Below are positions 1-11,908 of a stretch of DNA of 64,000 nt, one piece after another. The notes below the pieces were generated by a model that did not search any database, was not told where the DNA came from, and saw only the letters and a list, made by a program, of their open reading frames with translations. The stretch is from Oscheius tipulae (lineage: Eukaryota > Nematoda > Chromadorea > Rhabditida > Rhabditidae): positions 434,001 through 498,000 of the forward strand of contig JASJZH010000001.1 in NCBI GenBank assembly GCA_037178975.1, given 5' to 3'. The position numbers were made by a program, and so were the translations under genes. Position 1 is the first letter of the stretch, and each line of letters begins with the position of its first letter.

Positions 1-294
1 TCGCGAATGGACACAGAAGTACGCCACCTGAACGAGCTGAAGAGAAGTGTCGTCGTCGACGTCCTCGTCTTCAACACATACACACACATATCTACGATAG
101 ATAGTTCCCCCTGTCTCTCTCCTCCACATCCGTACACGTTGTTTTTACCTAATGTTCAGTATAAATTCTTTCCTTATACGGTTTTGAAGGAGAGCAGGCA
201 GACAGAATGCGTGTTAGGCAGTTTTAGACCGAACTCGATGAGCGTCCCTTTGATTGCAGTTTTTAGAATCTGCAAAGTAATAAAAGTCTTTTAG
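1..294 (+). other. Possible 3'-terminal exon of a gene off the left edge
   Basis: An open frame runs from the window edge to a TAG at 292-294. Its first 25 codons (GAC, CTG, GTC, CTC rich) look coding and the rest do not. AATAAA-type poly(A) signals occur around 277 and 308 inside a short tandem repeat (agtaataaaagtct twice). I do not recognise the protein. It may equally be chance open sequence. Confidence 0.2.
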
Positions 295-604
295 AGTCAG
301 CGAAGTAATAAAAGTCTCAGTTTTGCCCGTGTCATCCAATGGAACAAGCCGTCTCGCAGCTTCTTGGCTCTCAACCTCTTCGTTGTCTACTGTCTCTGTC
401 TAATCTGTTAGACTCCACCTTCTGTCACGGTCAAACGTCCACCCTCGACTGTTTTTTTTCTCTGTTTTAAAAAGAACACCTCTAAGCCTTTTTTCTCTCA
501 ATTGCAGCTCTAACTTTGGAAGTTAAATCTCAAACTAACCAGCCGATGAAATAATGTGAACGTCACAGATGGCAACAGAAACCAGCTCAAAGCGATTGAA
601 AACA

Positions 605-688
605 ACTTTCTCGATTATGCATTATTTACTGTCTTCTCTTATTAGAAGTGTCTAATAAGAGAAAGCAGTACAAAATAATCGAGAAAGT
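605..688. other. Imperfect long hairpin, pre-miRNA-sized
   Basis: Bases 605-618 are perfectly complementary to 675-688 (14 bp). After a bulged region, TACTG pairs with CAGTA, and CTCTTATTAGA pairs with TCTAATAAGAG around a terminal loop of about 5 nt. The whole unit is about 84 nt, the size of an animal microRNA precursor or a very small foldback element. No coding frame crosses it. Confidence 0.5.
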
Positions 689-1105
689 GGGTTCACAGGG
701 GTCGGCCGCGCCGAAACCACCCAAAGTTCAGAGACGCGTTTCTTGAAAAATTTCCATTATCACTTTTTGTCCCATAAATGGCAAACATCGCAGAAATCAT
801 CTTTTTGGCTCGGCGATAAAGAAGTTCTGAGAAATCGGGTTTCGGCTGAGAACACTTATCAAATGCTACAAAACGGCGCTTACAGTTTTTCAAAAATCGG
901 CCGGTATATGCGCTTCTCGATAGTTGAACAGCGTTTTTGCGTTATAATTTTCACCTTTCTGACTGGGACTTAACATTTTTGACTTGACCTCTCTATTTAT
1001 AGGAACAATTAATTAAAAACAACAAAAAGACTCTTTTAAGTCTACTGGAGAGTCGCTTTCTTCTTCATTTACTTCGAGTCTAATCACTCAGCTCTTCGAA
1101 AAAAC

Positions 1106-2320
1106 GAGGTACCGTGACAGGAACAACGTTTCCCCAACGAAGCTATCTCCCAAACTGACCCTACTTTGACTTGACTTGCAAACAATTAGTGTGCGCACTA
1201 AGTAGTGCACTCTAATTGCAATATTGGCTTCAGACAGACAGACAGAGACGCGAGGACAATTTTAAATGGATTAATTGGCCCAGAATCTCCACCTCTCTGC
1301 GATTTTTTCCTGTCGAAGCCACTATCGATCCCACGTTATCAGCTCTCACCTAGAAGTCTTCTTCAACCAACACTTCCATTTTTTGCCCTGAATGTCTTCG
1401 TATAGTTTGGAGCCAGCTGAAACAGGTGCCTTTCAAAATTCTTCACATACAAGTTAGGCCGCTTTGAATGAACCCATTTCCCATTCCTCGACCCAGCTCC
1501 CTGTCCAAGTAATGCTATCGCCTCTTGGGGCTCAATGTCAGTAATAATCTGATTCTTTCAAAACTGCTCGATTTCTACTTCTTTCTGTCCAGCTGTCGTG
1601 ACCCTTTCTTCCCACTTCAACCTGTCCGCATTCCCTCCAATCGACGTACCGTGACAGAAGCAACGTTCTCCCAAAGAAGCGCATGCCCAAACTGACTCGA
1701 TTTGGCTTGACTTGCCAACAATTAGTGTGCACACAAAATAGTGCACACTAATTGGCAATATTGGCTTCAGACAGACAGAGACGCGAGGACATTTTAAACT
1801 AGACAAGTTAGGCTGCCGCCCCTTCGGGGCGGTAGCCTAACTTGTTGCGCACCTTGAGGCATATCTACCTTGTCCTTTCCCCAGCAAAAACGATTGCTAA
1901 TGACCATTTCTAATCAGTGAAACCCACATCCCACTCTTTGACTCCACTTTCTATCCCTCAAACCCACTTCCCTTTCACTCCTTGAACCCATTTTTCCGAT
2001 TTCTCGACCCAACTCCCTGTCCAAGTATTGCTATCGTCCCTGGGGAGCTCAATGACAGTTATATCCTCTGATACCTTTGAATTTTGCCCGGTTTCTACTC
2101 CCTTCTGTCAGCCTGTCCTGGTCCTTCTCTCTCACTTCGCCCTGTTCGCATTTTCCGCGCCAGTCGAGCTACCATGACAGAAGCAACGTTCTCCCAAAGA
2201 AGGTATCTCTCGAACTGACTTGACTTGCCAACAATTAGTGTGCGCACAAAATAGTGCACACTAATTGGCAATATTGGCTTCAGACAGACAGACAGAGACG
2301 CGAGGACAATTTAAAATAGA
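1106..2320 (+). repeat. Three-copy tandem 5'-flank repeat with internal inverted repeat
   Basis: Three related units (about 1106-1270, 1643-1803, 2166-2320) share a 'gtgacagaagcaacgttc' head, a hairpin core (AATTAGTGTG...CACACTAATT) and a tail 'gacagacagagacgcgagga'. The last unit ends about 10 nt before the first recognisable exon of kinase-kelch gene 1. The same unit lies at the same place before gene 3 (41195-41356). A 60-bp segment at 1391-1453 is also shared with 40947-41008. Position and copy number suggest a promoter, outron or 5'UTR-associated repeat. That role is inferred. Confidence 0.7.
1803..1845. other. Near-perfect 20-bp stem-loop, TTC loop
   Basis: The arms 1803-1822 and 1826-1845 are fully complementary except for one G.U-type pair, with a 3-nt TTC loop. 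The GC-rich inner part (GCCGCCCC/GGGGCGG) would make it very stable. It lies between the second and third tandem 5'-flank units of kinase-kelch gene 1 and is absent from the equivalent flank of gene 3. Confidence 0.75.
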
Positions 2321-2329
2321 TTGTTTTAG

Positions 2330-5300
2330 CTGTTACTCGCTTCACCAGAGGCCACTTTTCCGAGCTGATACAGAAAGATGCGGGCGGTGAAGGAGTTCTT
2401 TACGCGGCGAAGCATGACATCCACGGGTGAGGTTTCTTTCTGACTAGAATTTTAATTTCGCAATAGGAACGTCATGGTCAAGGTGTTCACAAGACCGGAT
2501 AAAAAGTACAGTGAACAGGAAGTCAAAACATTGGTCAAAGTGAGTACTGTAGTGATTCGAATAGAGGCAGTCTAAATACACAATTACGTATTCGCATTTT
2601 CCGACTACAAGACATCATTTTTTGCTTTCAATATTCTTCAAAGTTGTAGCCTTAGGTCTATAATTCAACATCGCAGTAAATCAAAAAGTCTAAAAATGCG
2701 AATTGTGAACTTTAACCTGTTTCGAACAATATTCAGGTGATTTGTCACCAAAACATTGTTCGCCTATTGGGCACTTTCTACTTTGAAGACGGAACCGATG
2801 CCATGCGCAGCGGATATGTCATGGAATTTATGGCTAACGGAAGCTTGTCTGCAGGTGAATCTTCTATTGGTAGCGTCACTTCTTTTGCTCGTTTAGTTAT
2901 TCACAACCTGTCTATACAGTACAATGACAACCAAGTGTATTCTTGGATTCAACAGGCCGGTCGTGGGATTGCCTATCTTCACAACCAAAACATTATTCAT
3001 CGTGATGTGAATACGAGAAAGTGAGTTGTTTATATGAATTGTGTGGAAGTGTGTTCAAAGAATGGGAAGCGATCACAACGGGTAAAAGAGTTGGGATTGT
3101 GAGATGAGAAGTGAGTTCAAAAACTACGAAGGAAGTGGGAAGTTATTTCAACGGATGGAAAGAGGATTCAAGGGATAGGAGAGTGGGTTTATTGTGAGGG
3201 TAGAGGGTACAATGGAAGAGAAGTTGATTCTAAATTTCGGAAGTGGATGGAGAGATAGGGAGCTGGTTTGAGGGATAGAAAGTGGACTCAAATGATGGGA
3301 AGTGGGCTCAATGAGCCCCGAAGGAGCAAAACAACGAAAAAAGAAACGTGTAAGGCACTTGTCACAGAGGTAGGGAAAACTTTGGACAACCCGGGACCGT
3401 TTCATTCGAAAGCTCTACTACTGAGCAAGCGATCCGCTCTTTTATTAAACTGTACGTGAAGCCGTCATTCCTGATCTGCCCGTCCTCTCAAGTCGAGGTT
3501 CCGCACGGCAGTCATCAGAGCCCCACCCAATGTTGTTTTTCCCTTAGGCTTATTGGCTTATATATATGTGGTCATGGCGCATGGTCGGCAGGAACTAATA
3601 ACTAATTACAATGCTACAGGCGGAAAGAGTAGGGGAAGAATATCGCTGGTGGCAGCGACAGTCGGGTCGTCTCGAGTCCATTTCGAATCAGACTAGGTAT
3701 CGAGTCGAGTTGACCAAGTATACTGTCCACTACTACTGATTCTGTCATTCTGGTCAACTGAAAAACCTTACCATGTAATTTTTTGTTCGCGGCCACAGAG
3801 TATTTTTATACTCCGAATTTAGCATGCTCCTTGGAGAAACTATCAACATTTTGAAAATCAGCGACTTTGGATTGGCGAAGCCGGATGCCATAACCACTGA
3901 GAAAAACACTTGTTTGTAAGTCGAATGCCATTTGTCACTGCTTATTTTAGCATGGGAACGATAGTGTATATGGCTCCTGAGGTCATTAACGATGAAGGAG
4001 TGAATTCTGCAGCCGACGTGTATTCGCTTGGTATTTCTACGTGGGAGATGTTTCACAGAAAGTACCGAAACAGAAGCATTAGAAAAATACATCAGCTTTA
4101 GGAAGCCTTTCTATGAGCACGATAGTTTATCCCTATTTGGTCTCGCCAATAGGATTATTACTGGAACAAGACCTACAATCGAACTGAGAATGGAGGAGGA
4201 CGTGAAAAACTTGGTCTTGAGGTAGGTGTTTGATCCATTCTAAGACGAGCTCTGTCTGTCAGTGTCAACGTAGAAAAATGGACTTCTCTCTGTCTCTGTC
4301 TATGTCTGTTCTGATCCACATTTTCAGATCTCTGCAAGCCCAGTCTAAACTGCGCCCAAAAGCAAGTGATTTTACAACTATTGCCGTCAAGTTAGGAAGT
4401 GAAACTAATGTGTCACCTAACGCCCCAGAAGCACAAAAGGCTTTATTGGTAGAGAGCAAGGACTCTCCAATGAGCAATGATAACAACGCCAGACAAGTCT
4501 TTGCAAAAAGCTGTGAGTTTTTGGTTGTGGCCAGTTTGCCTATTTACTTGTTTCAGCCATTGAACTGGGAATGGAGGAGGTGATGGAAAACTTGACCTTG
4601 AGGTAGGTGTTTGTTTCATTCTATTAAAGAAGAGCCCTGTCTGCCAGTGTCAAGGTAGAGCGAAAACTCTCAAAAATAGACTTCTCTCTATCTCTGTCTA
4701 TGTCTGTTCTGATCCACATTTTCAGATCTTTGCAACCCCAGTCTAAACTGCGCTTAAAGGTTTCATTGGTAGAGAGTAAGAGCTCTCTAATGTGGATCGT
4801 AACAGACATAGACCGAGCTAGAAATCCATTTTTGAGAGTTTTCGCTCTGCGTTGACACTGGCAGACAGTGCTCTTCTCTAATAGAACGAAGCAAACACCT
4901 ACCTCAAGATCAAGTTTTTTCCAGTGATAACAACGCCAGGCAATATTTGGCAGAAAGACGTGAGTTTTTGGTTGTAACTACGTTTGTAATCTCCCGGAAA
5001 AAATAGCCCGACAGTTTGCCAATTTACTTATTTCAGTCACACCTTCTAGTCGTCCTCTCTCATCGGAAATACAAAATTCCTTTGATTCTGGACTAGTAAG
5101 CTGCTCTCATTTTTATCGTAATTTACAATATTTTGCAGACACTGCTGTTCGGCGGGTATCGAGATAATTATCGAGTACAAAAAAGAGTTCTAGCTTTCGT
5201 ACATAATACGAAAACCTGGAAAAGGCTGGATATGAAAATAGACCATTTTGTCAGCGGAGCTGTGGTTCTCGACGAAGAGCTCTATACTTTTGATGGATAT

Positions 5301-6423
5301 AAGACGCAAGACTTGTTCAAGCTGAATCTGGAAAATAGATCATGGATTGAACTGTCCCATATCCCCAATGGACGAAGCCCTGTGTTTTTCAAAAGCGTCG
5401 CATACAAAGGCAAAATTTACGTCGTTGTGCACGCTCACGGTTTACGACACGAAGGCACGGTATATGCTTACGATCCCCGTGCACATTCCTGGAGTGAATT
5501 GGCGTGAGTTCTTTGTATTTTAAGTCAATCCAGACAAAAATTTTTGATCCTTTTGCTCAGACTTTCTTTGTCTTACGCAGGCAATCGGTTTTGCGCGGTT
5601 AGGATGCGAGACTTACTTTCCGCAAAATGCAGCAAGCAGCGCAGTAGAATAAAGTACACATCCTTTCGTCCTTCGCAAACTGTGATTGATCTTACGCGAT
5701 TGAATATCAACTGCGTAAGACGTAAAAGCACCGAAAACCTTGTCTTCAGGCTTTCTGTCCCATCTTTCTCTTAGTTCAACCTACTTGTGTCAAAAGCAAT
5801 CAGATTACTAGAAACTTACTGCAAAAATGGGAGTCTCGTTTCAACACCAGCGGTAGCCCAGAAAGCCGAATTGCTAGGCAAAACTTTTGAACGACTGAAT
5901 CAAAACCTATTGTCAAAACTTAGATTACCTTTGCAGGCCCATCAAAGAAACTATGATCATTGAAGGGATAACTGTCTTAAACGATAAACTATACATATAT
6001 GGAAGAGACTGGAACTCTCGTATGGAAGCTGGATACTATGACACTGTGGAAGACGAATGGACGTATTTGAGCCTGGACTTTACTGTTCAGTTTTTTAACA
6101 CAGCTGTCACATACAAAAACGAACTGGTTTTCTCTGCCAATTCTGATGTCTACGCGTCAAACCTTGCTGAAACTTCTTTGAAGACACTGCCAAGACTAAA
6201 GTCTTGGCGTGATGGTGCTGCCGTCTTTACTTGTGGAAATTCGCTATTTGTTGCTGGCGGTCACAAAAGACTAGGCGACAGCCATCAATACTCGGATGAA
6301 GCAGAAAGTTTTGATGGAACAGCCTGGACTGAACTGCCTCGCATGCCCTATAAGCTTTCAGCTTCTACCAATGTAACTGCAACTGGTACTCTGGCTAAGC
6401 AACTTTTGAAGTTTGCTTGTTAG
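2330..6423 (+). CDS. Kinase-kelch fusion protein, copy 1
   Basis: Eleven exons: 2330-2426, 2467-2539, 2737-2854, 2897-3020, 3823-3915, 3951-4061, 4102-4221, 4328-4512, 5037-5095, 5139-5503, 5937-6423. They give about 609 codons open to a TAG, followed at once by AATAAA (6425-6430). The N-terminal half is a complete TKL/TK-like kinase: loop GGEGVLY, lysine in VMVKVF, alphaC Glu in EQEV, HRDVNTRN, DFGLAKP, YMAPE, DVYSLG and a final RPKASDF. All catalytic residues are present. The C-terminal half has kelch-type repeats (LLFGGYRD, LYIYGRDW, LFVAGGH) expected to form a beta-propeller. No signal peptide or membrane segment is seen, so a cytosolic kinase with a propeller for substrates is inferred. 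The first exon begins mid-codon with no in-frame ATG, so the true start lies in an unseen exon. Copies 2 and 3 lie about 33-40 kb away. Confidence 0.82.
4567..4925. repeat. Intron insertion: degenerate exon duplication plus inverted copy
   Basis: Intron 8 of kinase-kelch copy 1 is 524 nt, against 59 and 76 nt in copies 3 and 2. The extra DNA begins with a decayed copy of the gene's own exon 7 end, intron 7 and exon 8 start (4567-4790, resembling 4189-4470). A reversed copy of the same intron follows (about 4790-4925). The two parts can pair as a hairpin of roughly 120 nt per arm. Confidence 0.75.
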
Positions 6424-6424
6424 A

Positions 6425-6430
6425 AATAAA
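6425..6430 (+). terminator. Poly(A) signal of kinase-kelch copy 1
   Basis: AATAAA begins 2 nt after the TAG stop. The equivalent hexamer follows the stop of copy 2 on the minus strand (37673-37678), but copy 3 has lost it. Confidence 0.6.
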
Positions 6431-6537
6431 CTTAGTATTAATTGGATTTGGAAATCATTGTGCAGTTGAACAGACAAACACAGGGCAAAATCCTTCTGTG
6501 ACTCTTTGTTCCCCCGCTTCCTCTTCGAAACAGTTTA

Positions 6538-6856
6538 TCACCCCGCCTCGCTTTCAGTCATTCTAAGATCTTTCCAGGGCAGATGCAAATCTGTGTTTGT
6601 TTGTCGGTTTATATTTCCGTGGCCACGAAACAGAAGCGAACCAAATATGTTGTTCAGAAACTTGTGCTCTTCACAACAGTGTTTAATGTCCTGATTCGTG
6701 TAGATCTTAATGTAGCGGTACTTGCAGTAATGTTTGCAGGATTTGGGCAGCTTGTAGTGATAGCAAGAGCCTGGAAGCTGGGGGTCAGAGAGACAGACGG
6801 AGAGACAATAGCCCACCGTTCAGCACTATCAGCAGAAGAAGGAATGCACGCCACAT
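6538..6856 (-). CDS. Small secreted cysteine-rich protein, unknown function
   Basis: Two exons on the minus strand (6856-6817 and 6770-6538) join across a 46-nt GT-AG intron to give 90 codons. The start MWRAFLLLLIVLNGSC is a textbook short signal peptide. It is followed by a cysteine- and lysine/tyrosine-rich segment with spacing C-x8-C-x3-C and, about 20 residues on, a CC pair (KHCCEEHKF). The last 25 residues are low in information and could be untranslated if a further intron exists. Upstream AG at 6864-6863 is 7 nt from the ATG. The gene lies tail to tail with kinase-kelch copy 1, and a decayed relative lies beside copy 3. I know no matching family. A defensin-like, structural or signalling peptide are all possible. 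Confidence 0.55.
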
Positions 6857-7317
6857 CTTGTAGCTACAGACTCGTGATTGTTTCCTTGGTAGTGTCGTGA
6901 GGAAGTGGGAAAACAAGTTTGGCATCTACAATTTAGCTAATCAGAGCACTATTCAGAGAGACATATGATCGGTGGTTGGAGAGGGAGTGGTCAGGAGACA
7001 TAAAAATTTTCAAATCCTGCAAACTTTCTGGGCAAGGAACTCGATCTGTCCCGTGCCCTACTCCGCATTATCGAGGGTCTTCCTCAAAAAGGTAGGCTAC
7101 TGTCTCTGCCTCACTCTGATACAGTGAAAACTCTTTATTTCTCTCCTCTGCATTCACAATGACAATACGAACTGATTGTTCCTAGTTCAGATCAAAAATA
7201 TTAAGAATGATTCTGGAAATGGTTGGGGCTGAAAGTATAACTATGCAACAAAATTGGAAAGAGATGAAGGGAAAAGCTCTGTGTATACATCACTCGGGAA
7301 GAAAAGACAACGCCGTT

Positions 7318-10300
7318 CTACTGACTCAGGATGAACTTGGAGTGTCGGAGCCAGAAGTCGACCTTTTCAAGACGGGACTGATCGTAGACGAGACAGGGAT
7401 CCAGGAGCCCGTAGGACGAGGGAACCTTTTTTTCCTGAAGTAACCAGTTCTCTCTTTTTCTTTCTCAGTGTATCTCTCTCTCTCTCTCTCTTTGTCTCCC
7501 TATCCCTTTGTCTCTCATGTCTTCCTGTCTCTCTGTCTCTATCTATCACTGTCTTGCTGCCTCTCTTACCTCATTCCTATCCCTAGCCATGACCGAAGAG
7601 CATCCACTATCAGCACTGTCTTCGTCCGTTTGACTCTCACTCTCGCTCTCCGAAAAGTCCAGCATCTGACTATCGAGGAAGCCGTTAGAGCTGTGAGTCT
7701 CCTCCTCCTGACTCTTCTGAAAGTCGTGAACTGATCAACAAAGTTCAGTAGCCCTACCAGAACAGTAGCTATGTCCCCATGTGATCTGGTCCTTTGGAGT
7801 CGACGAATCCACTGGTCAGTTCCCTTCACCTCTTTAGTCTCTCGAGGCGGGGTTCCGAGCCAACAACTGTCCTCTTCGGACCTATGCAGCCCGGCCCAGT
7901 CTCTCAGAACCCTCTCCGCCGTATAGGATCTGTGGAGGAACTTGGCTCTCATCCTCTCTCCCTTGTCACTGTCCAGCTGGGGCATCTCCGGAATGGGCAT
8001 CAGCGTGGAAATGGTATCCGAAGGTCCAGAACTCCGCTCTCCGTTTCCGACAGTTGTTGCACCGCTTCCTCCTGGCTGACTACTGGAATTTGTGACAGAG
8101 AAAGTGATCTGACTGGCTGTAGATCCGCCTTTGACACCGCCTGAAAGAGTCATTTTTGAGAGAAAGAGAGACAGTGACAAACCATTGGCTGAGTCGTCAT
8201 CGTCACTCTTCCTGTCACGGTCCTTTTTGAAGCCACAGTGCTTGGAACTGATCAGACTGAGGCGCTTGCCTTCCTCGTCGTCGGAAGCTTCGGAAGAGGA
8301 ACAGCTGAAAAGAGACATTGTCTCTGTCTCTGTCTCTCTCACCTTGTGCTCCTCCTAGTCCTAGCAATGAACCTCTGGTGCTGCTCATAGCGCCTGAAAG
8401 TTTAGCATAACAGCATTTTGAAGAGTCGAAGAACACAAAACACATGCAGAACGCCATCAATACTGTACCTGCAGACATCTGGTGAGACTACCGCGTGACG
8501 AGGACGGATCATACGGACAGCGCTGGAAGTGTTAGGGTTAGAGAAAGACAGAGCACACGGTGAAGAACGTTAGGAGATAGTGGAACAGTACACCAGAACT
8601 GACCTGTAGGTCGTTTGTTGGAGATGTGAACTAGTTCCTGTGCTCTTGGTCGATGTCAGTAGACCATGTCTACCCAGATGAACAAGTCCGGTCGAGGCGG
8701 ACCTATTCGTTCTGGACATTCCATCCATGGGATTGGACAGATGAGCCATTGAGGCAGAGTTGTCCGGACTCTCTTCGGCTTCCTCGCAGATTCCTGGAGC
8801 AGAACTTTGATTAATGTTTCTGTCTTTTTGTTTTTCTGTCTCTCTATCTCTGTCTCTCCATTTCTCAGCCTCTCTTTAACTCTGTATCCCTGTATCTCCG
8901 TCTCTCTGTCCATTCCGACTACAGCCAAAAGTTAAAACTGAACGGCCATGTTACCTAGTAGATGTGGGGAGGAGGAGAGTTTTCTCATGCCGGAGCTCGA
9001 AGTCGACGGCGTTACTTTCAGTCGGGAGAAGGACAACGACGAGACAGCTGCAGAGGGCCAAACATAAAGAGTTGTTCGAAAAGCACAAACCGGGCGATGC
9101 TCTTCCACTGCTGCTTGCCTGAGGCGAGGGACTGCGGCTGCTTCGGATGCTGTCAGGGCTGGCTGCACGACGAGTACCTACACATACTTTGTGCCATTTC
9201 TCGGAGAAATTGTACATAGCAGTCCATGCAAAGACCATGCGCTTGCTATGAAAAATTGACCAACCTATACTGCTGAGGACGAGAAGTTCTTGAACGGCTT
9301 GAGGACTAACTCGGTCTCTGGCACTTCCACTGAACATGGAGACGGAAGGGGACGAGTTCCTGAACGAAACAAAGCTGGAACCATAGGAATCGACTAGTCT
9401 CTAAGCAAAAAACAGCCTTTCTGCCTCTCTGTCTCTCTTTCTCTCCCTGTTTCTCAGTCTCTCTGTATCTTTGTCTCCCTCACTCCGTCTCTCTGTTTCG
9501 CTGCTTATCTGTCTCTCTGTCTTCCTGTCTCTATCTCTCTGTCTATATGTCTTAGAATCAAATTCTAAACAAAGACAACACAGAACCATGCAAAACATGC
9601 TACAGCAAGCCACAGTGTGCGAACCTTCTTACAAGACGACATATATTCCGATCGGGTTCTCCTTCAGGCTCGCTGATAGTTCTCGAGAAGAGTGCCCTCT
9701 TGTCTGTCACACTCAGTGACTCGGTCCTCTTTTTCCTCCCAATCTTGTGGGCAATATCCTCCAGAATCGGGCTCAGATCGTCGAATGTCGATGGAGACTG
9801 TGAAATCCTAGCCAGGTGGAGGTGGACAGGACGGTCGAAGGTCGGAGGCTCCTCTTGAGAACTCTGTCTCGAGACCCGACTTCCCGGAGAGACAAGCCTG
9901 GAAAGTGTGACAAGAAAGACGACATTGAGGGTAGGCTCGGGGTGGATCCTCTTGGGTGATGGGACATGCTACAGTAAGACAAAAATTGAGCTAATTGATA
10001 CCTGCTACTTTGACGGCTAGTCGAACGGAGGTAGGTGGACAGTTCTTCTTCACTTTCTTCCTGAAAAAAAGGTGAATTTATATCAAAGTTGGATGATGTA
10101 CCTTCAGAATTGTACAAGGCCGAGCTCTCCAGGAGTTTGAACGGCTTCTACACTTGGCATTCGAGGCTGGCCGGGACTCACTGCTTCTGAAAACAGAAGA
10201 GTTTAGACAGAGATATAGGAATACAGAGATACAGACGGCACGGGAAGGCAAGGAGACAGAGAGAGAGGAAGACGGAGAGACAGAGGGACAGGGAGACACA

Positions 10301-11908
10301 TAGACATAGAGACAGACACAGTACATACCCTTCAAACGTCTCATCGTCCGGGATTGGCGCATTTTCCTTCTCCATTAGCTGCTTGGCCTTTTCTTCCCGG
10401 CAAGACGACAGGATCCTTTCGGCTAGGAGGAAGTATGTAGCGGTCATGGAGTTGTACTCGTCGTTTTCTAGGGCCCTATAAATGTGGAAGCTTTAGAAAG
10501 ATTTCAAATGCCGGTACCGTAGAATCGCTTCCTCTGACCCGATATTCCCAGCTACCATCTGCTCAATAATCGTGGTATGAGCAGCATGAGAGAGATGGTG
10601 CTGGACAATGAGAGGGATCTCCAGGGCGTGGCCTCTGTCTCCGGCTGAGACCCAAACGTTGGTTACAATCTCACCGAGACAGCCTCTTTTGGACGGATCT
10701 TTCACGAGCATTCGTTGGATTAAGCTAAAAAGCCAGACGATGTGGAAGAGACAGAGAGACACTCACGTCTTGCAATTGGAGGACAGGTGGTCGGGAAAGG
10801 AGTACTTGCAGTCGAGGATCTTGGTGAGGGTTTCGGAGTCATTGGGTTCATTGAAAGGGAGACGGCCACTTACCAGCATGTAGAGAATGACACCGAGGGA
10901 CCAGACGTCTGGAAAGAGATGGGGTGAGAGACAGAAAGGTAATAAGACAAAGATGGGTTGACAGTGAGACAGAGGGTCATGATGAGACATGAGAAAGAGA
11001 GACATAACCCACCAACAGCCGGAGCATCATAGGCATCTCCCAATAGAATCTCTGGAGCAGAATAGGCCAGACTACCACAACTTGTCCTCAGCTGCTGACC
11101 CGGTTCGTAAAGGTTACTGAACCCGAAGTCTGTCAACTTGACCATGCCTAGCTTCTCGAAGAAGACCACGTTTTCTGGCTAAAAATACTAAATTTGAAGC
11201 GTAAAAAAGTCAAAAACTTTGAGATCTCGATGTACCACATGGAGCTTATGACAGTAGTCTATGGCCGTAATAATTTGACAGAAGTATTGCTGGGCAAGGG
11301 GCTCGGCTACTCCCTTCTCGTGCTTGATGATGAAGTCATGCATGTCGTAGTCGCCGAGCTCGAGACAGAGAAAGAGCTTGGTCTGGGTGTCAATGACCTC
11401 GTAGAGACGAACGATGTTAGGGTGCTGGACCAGTTTCATGCAGCGAACCTGAAAGTGTGAAGTTTCCAGAAACTGAACAACATTGGACGAACCTCTTGCA
11501 TAATGTGAGTCCTGCTTGCTGGATCGAGGTTGGTCTTGTCGATGATTTTGCACGCAACCTGGAAATCTGCTAGTCTCTCAGTCTCACAGCCTCTCAATCT
11601 CTCAGTCTCTCTTACTTTCTACCTCTCTATCTCTCTTTCTCCGTCTCTTTGTCTCTCTGCCTCACTCACCATTTCTCCAGTAAACACATGTCTGGCCAGC
11701 TTGACCACGGCAAAATGTCCCTTTCCAATGGTGTGTTCCAGATCATAGAGCCCTGCTATTCGAGCATTGTGTATCGATCTAAACCTTGTATTTCAAGCTT
11801 AGAATCTCGGGTCCAGAGTTCCGTCTAACAATTGTTTACAGGTGAAAAAGTGAATCAAGTTGACAGGTGAACTTGCCTTTTCCTCTGCGGGGGCTGATTC
11901 TGTGCCAT
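7318..11908 (-). CDS. SNRK: SNF-related serine/threonine kinase (SNRK)
   Basis: Twenty-one exons reconstruct to 2,883 nt (960 aa), with ATG at 11908 and TAG at 7320-7318. The kinase domain (about residues 18-270) matches vertebrate SNRK closely: [79 protein letters not shown]-like segment and ITATYFLL-type motif follow ([13 protein letters not shown]). The long acidic and serine-rich tail keeps the family's RRYEQHQ and [11 protein letters not shown] signatures. SNRK is an AMPK-related kinase activated by LKB1 and linked to metabolism and vascular signalling in vertebrates. Intron 1 (11876-11779) has a GC donor (AAAAG/gcaagt). Several introns are filled with TCTCTG repeats. A poly(A) signal lies at 7139-7134. 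It is divergent from alpha-SNAP, with about 680 bp between the starts. Confidence 0.93.

Noticed and set aside
3395..3447. Functional tRNA-Arg(TCG) in kinase-kelch intron 4
   Set aside because: Copy 1 has lost part of it, and in copy 3 the T arm and stems do not pair.
7794..8358. Plus-strand ORFs across 7.8-8.4 kb
   Set aside because: They are shadows of SNRK exons on the minus strand.
9773..10001. SNRK exon variant continuing from 10001 to a TGA at 9773
   Set aside because: An acceptor at 9898 gives the frame that continues into downstream SNRK-like exons and keeps the total length a multiple of three.
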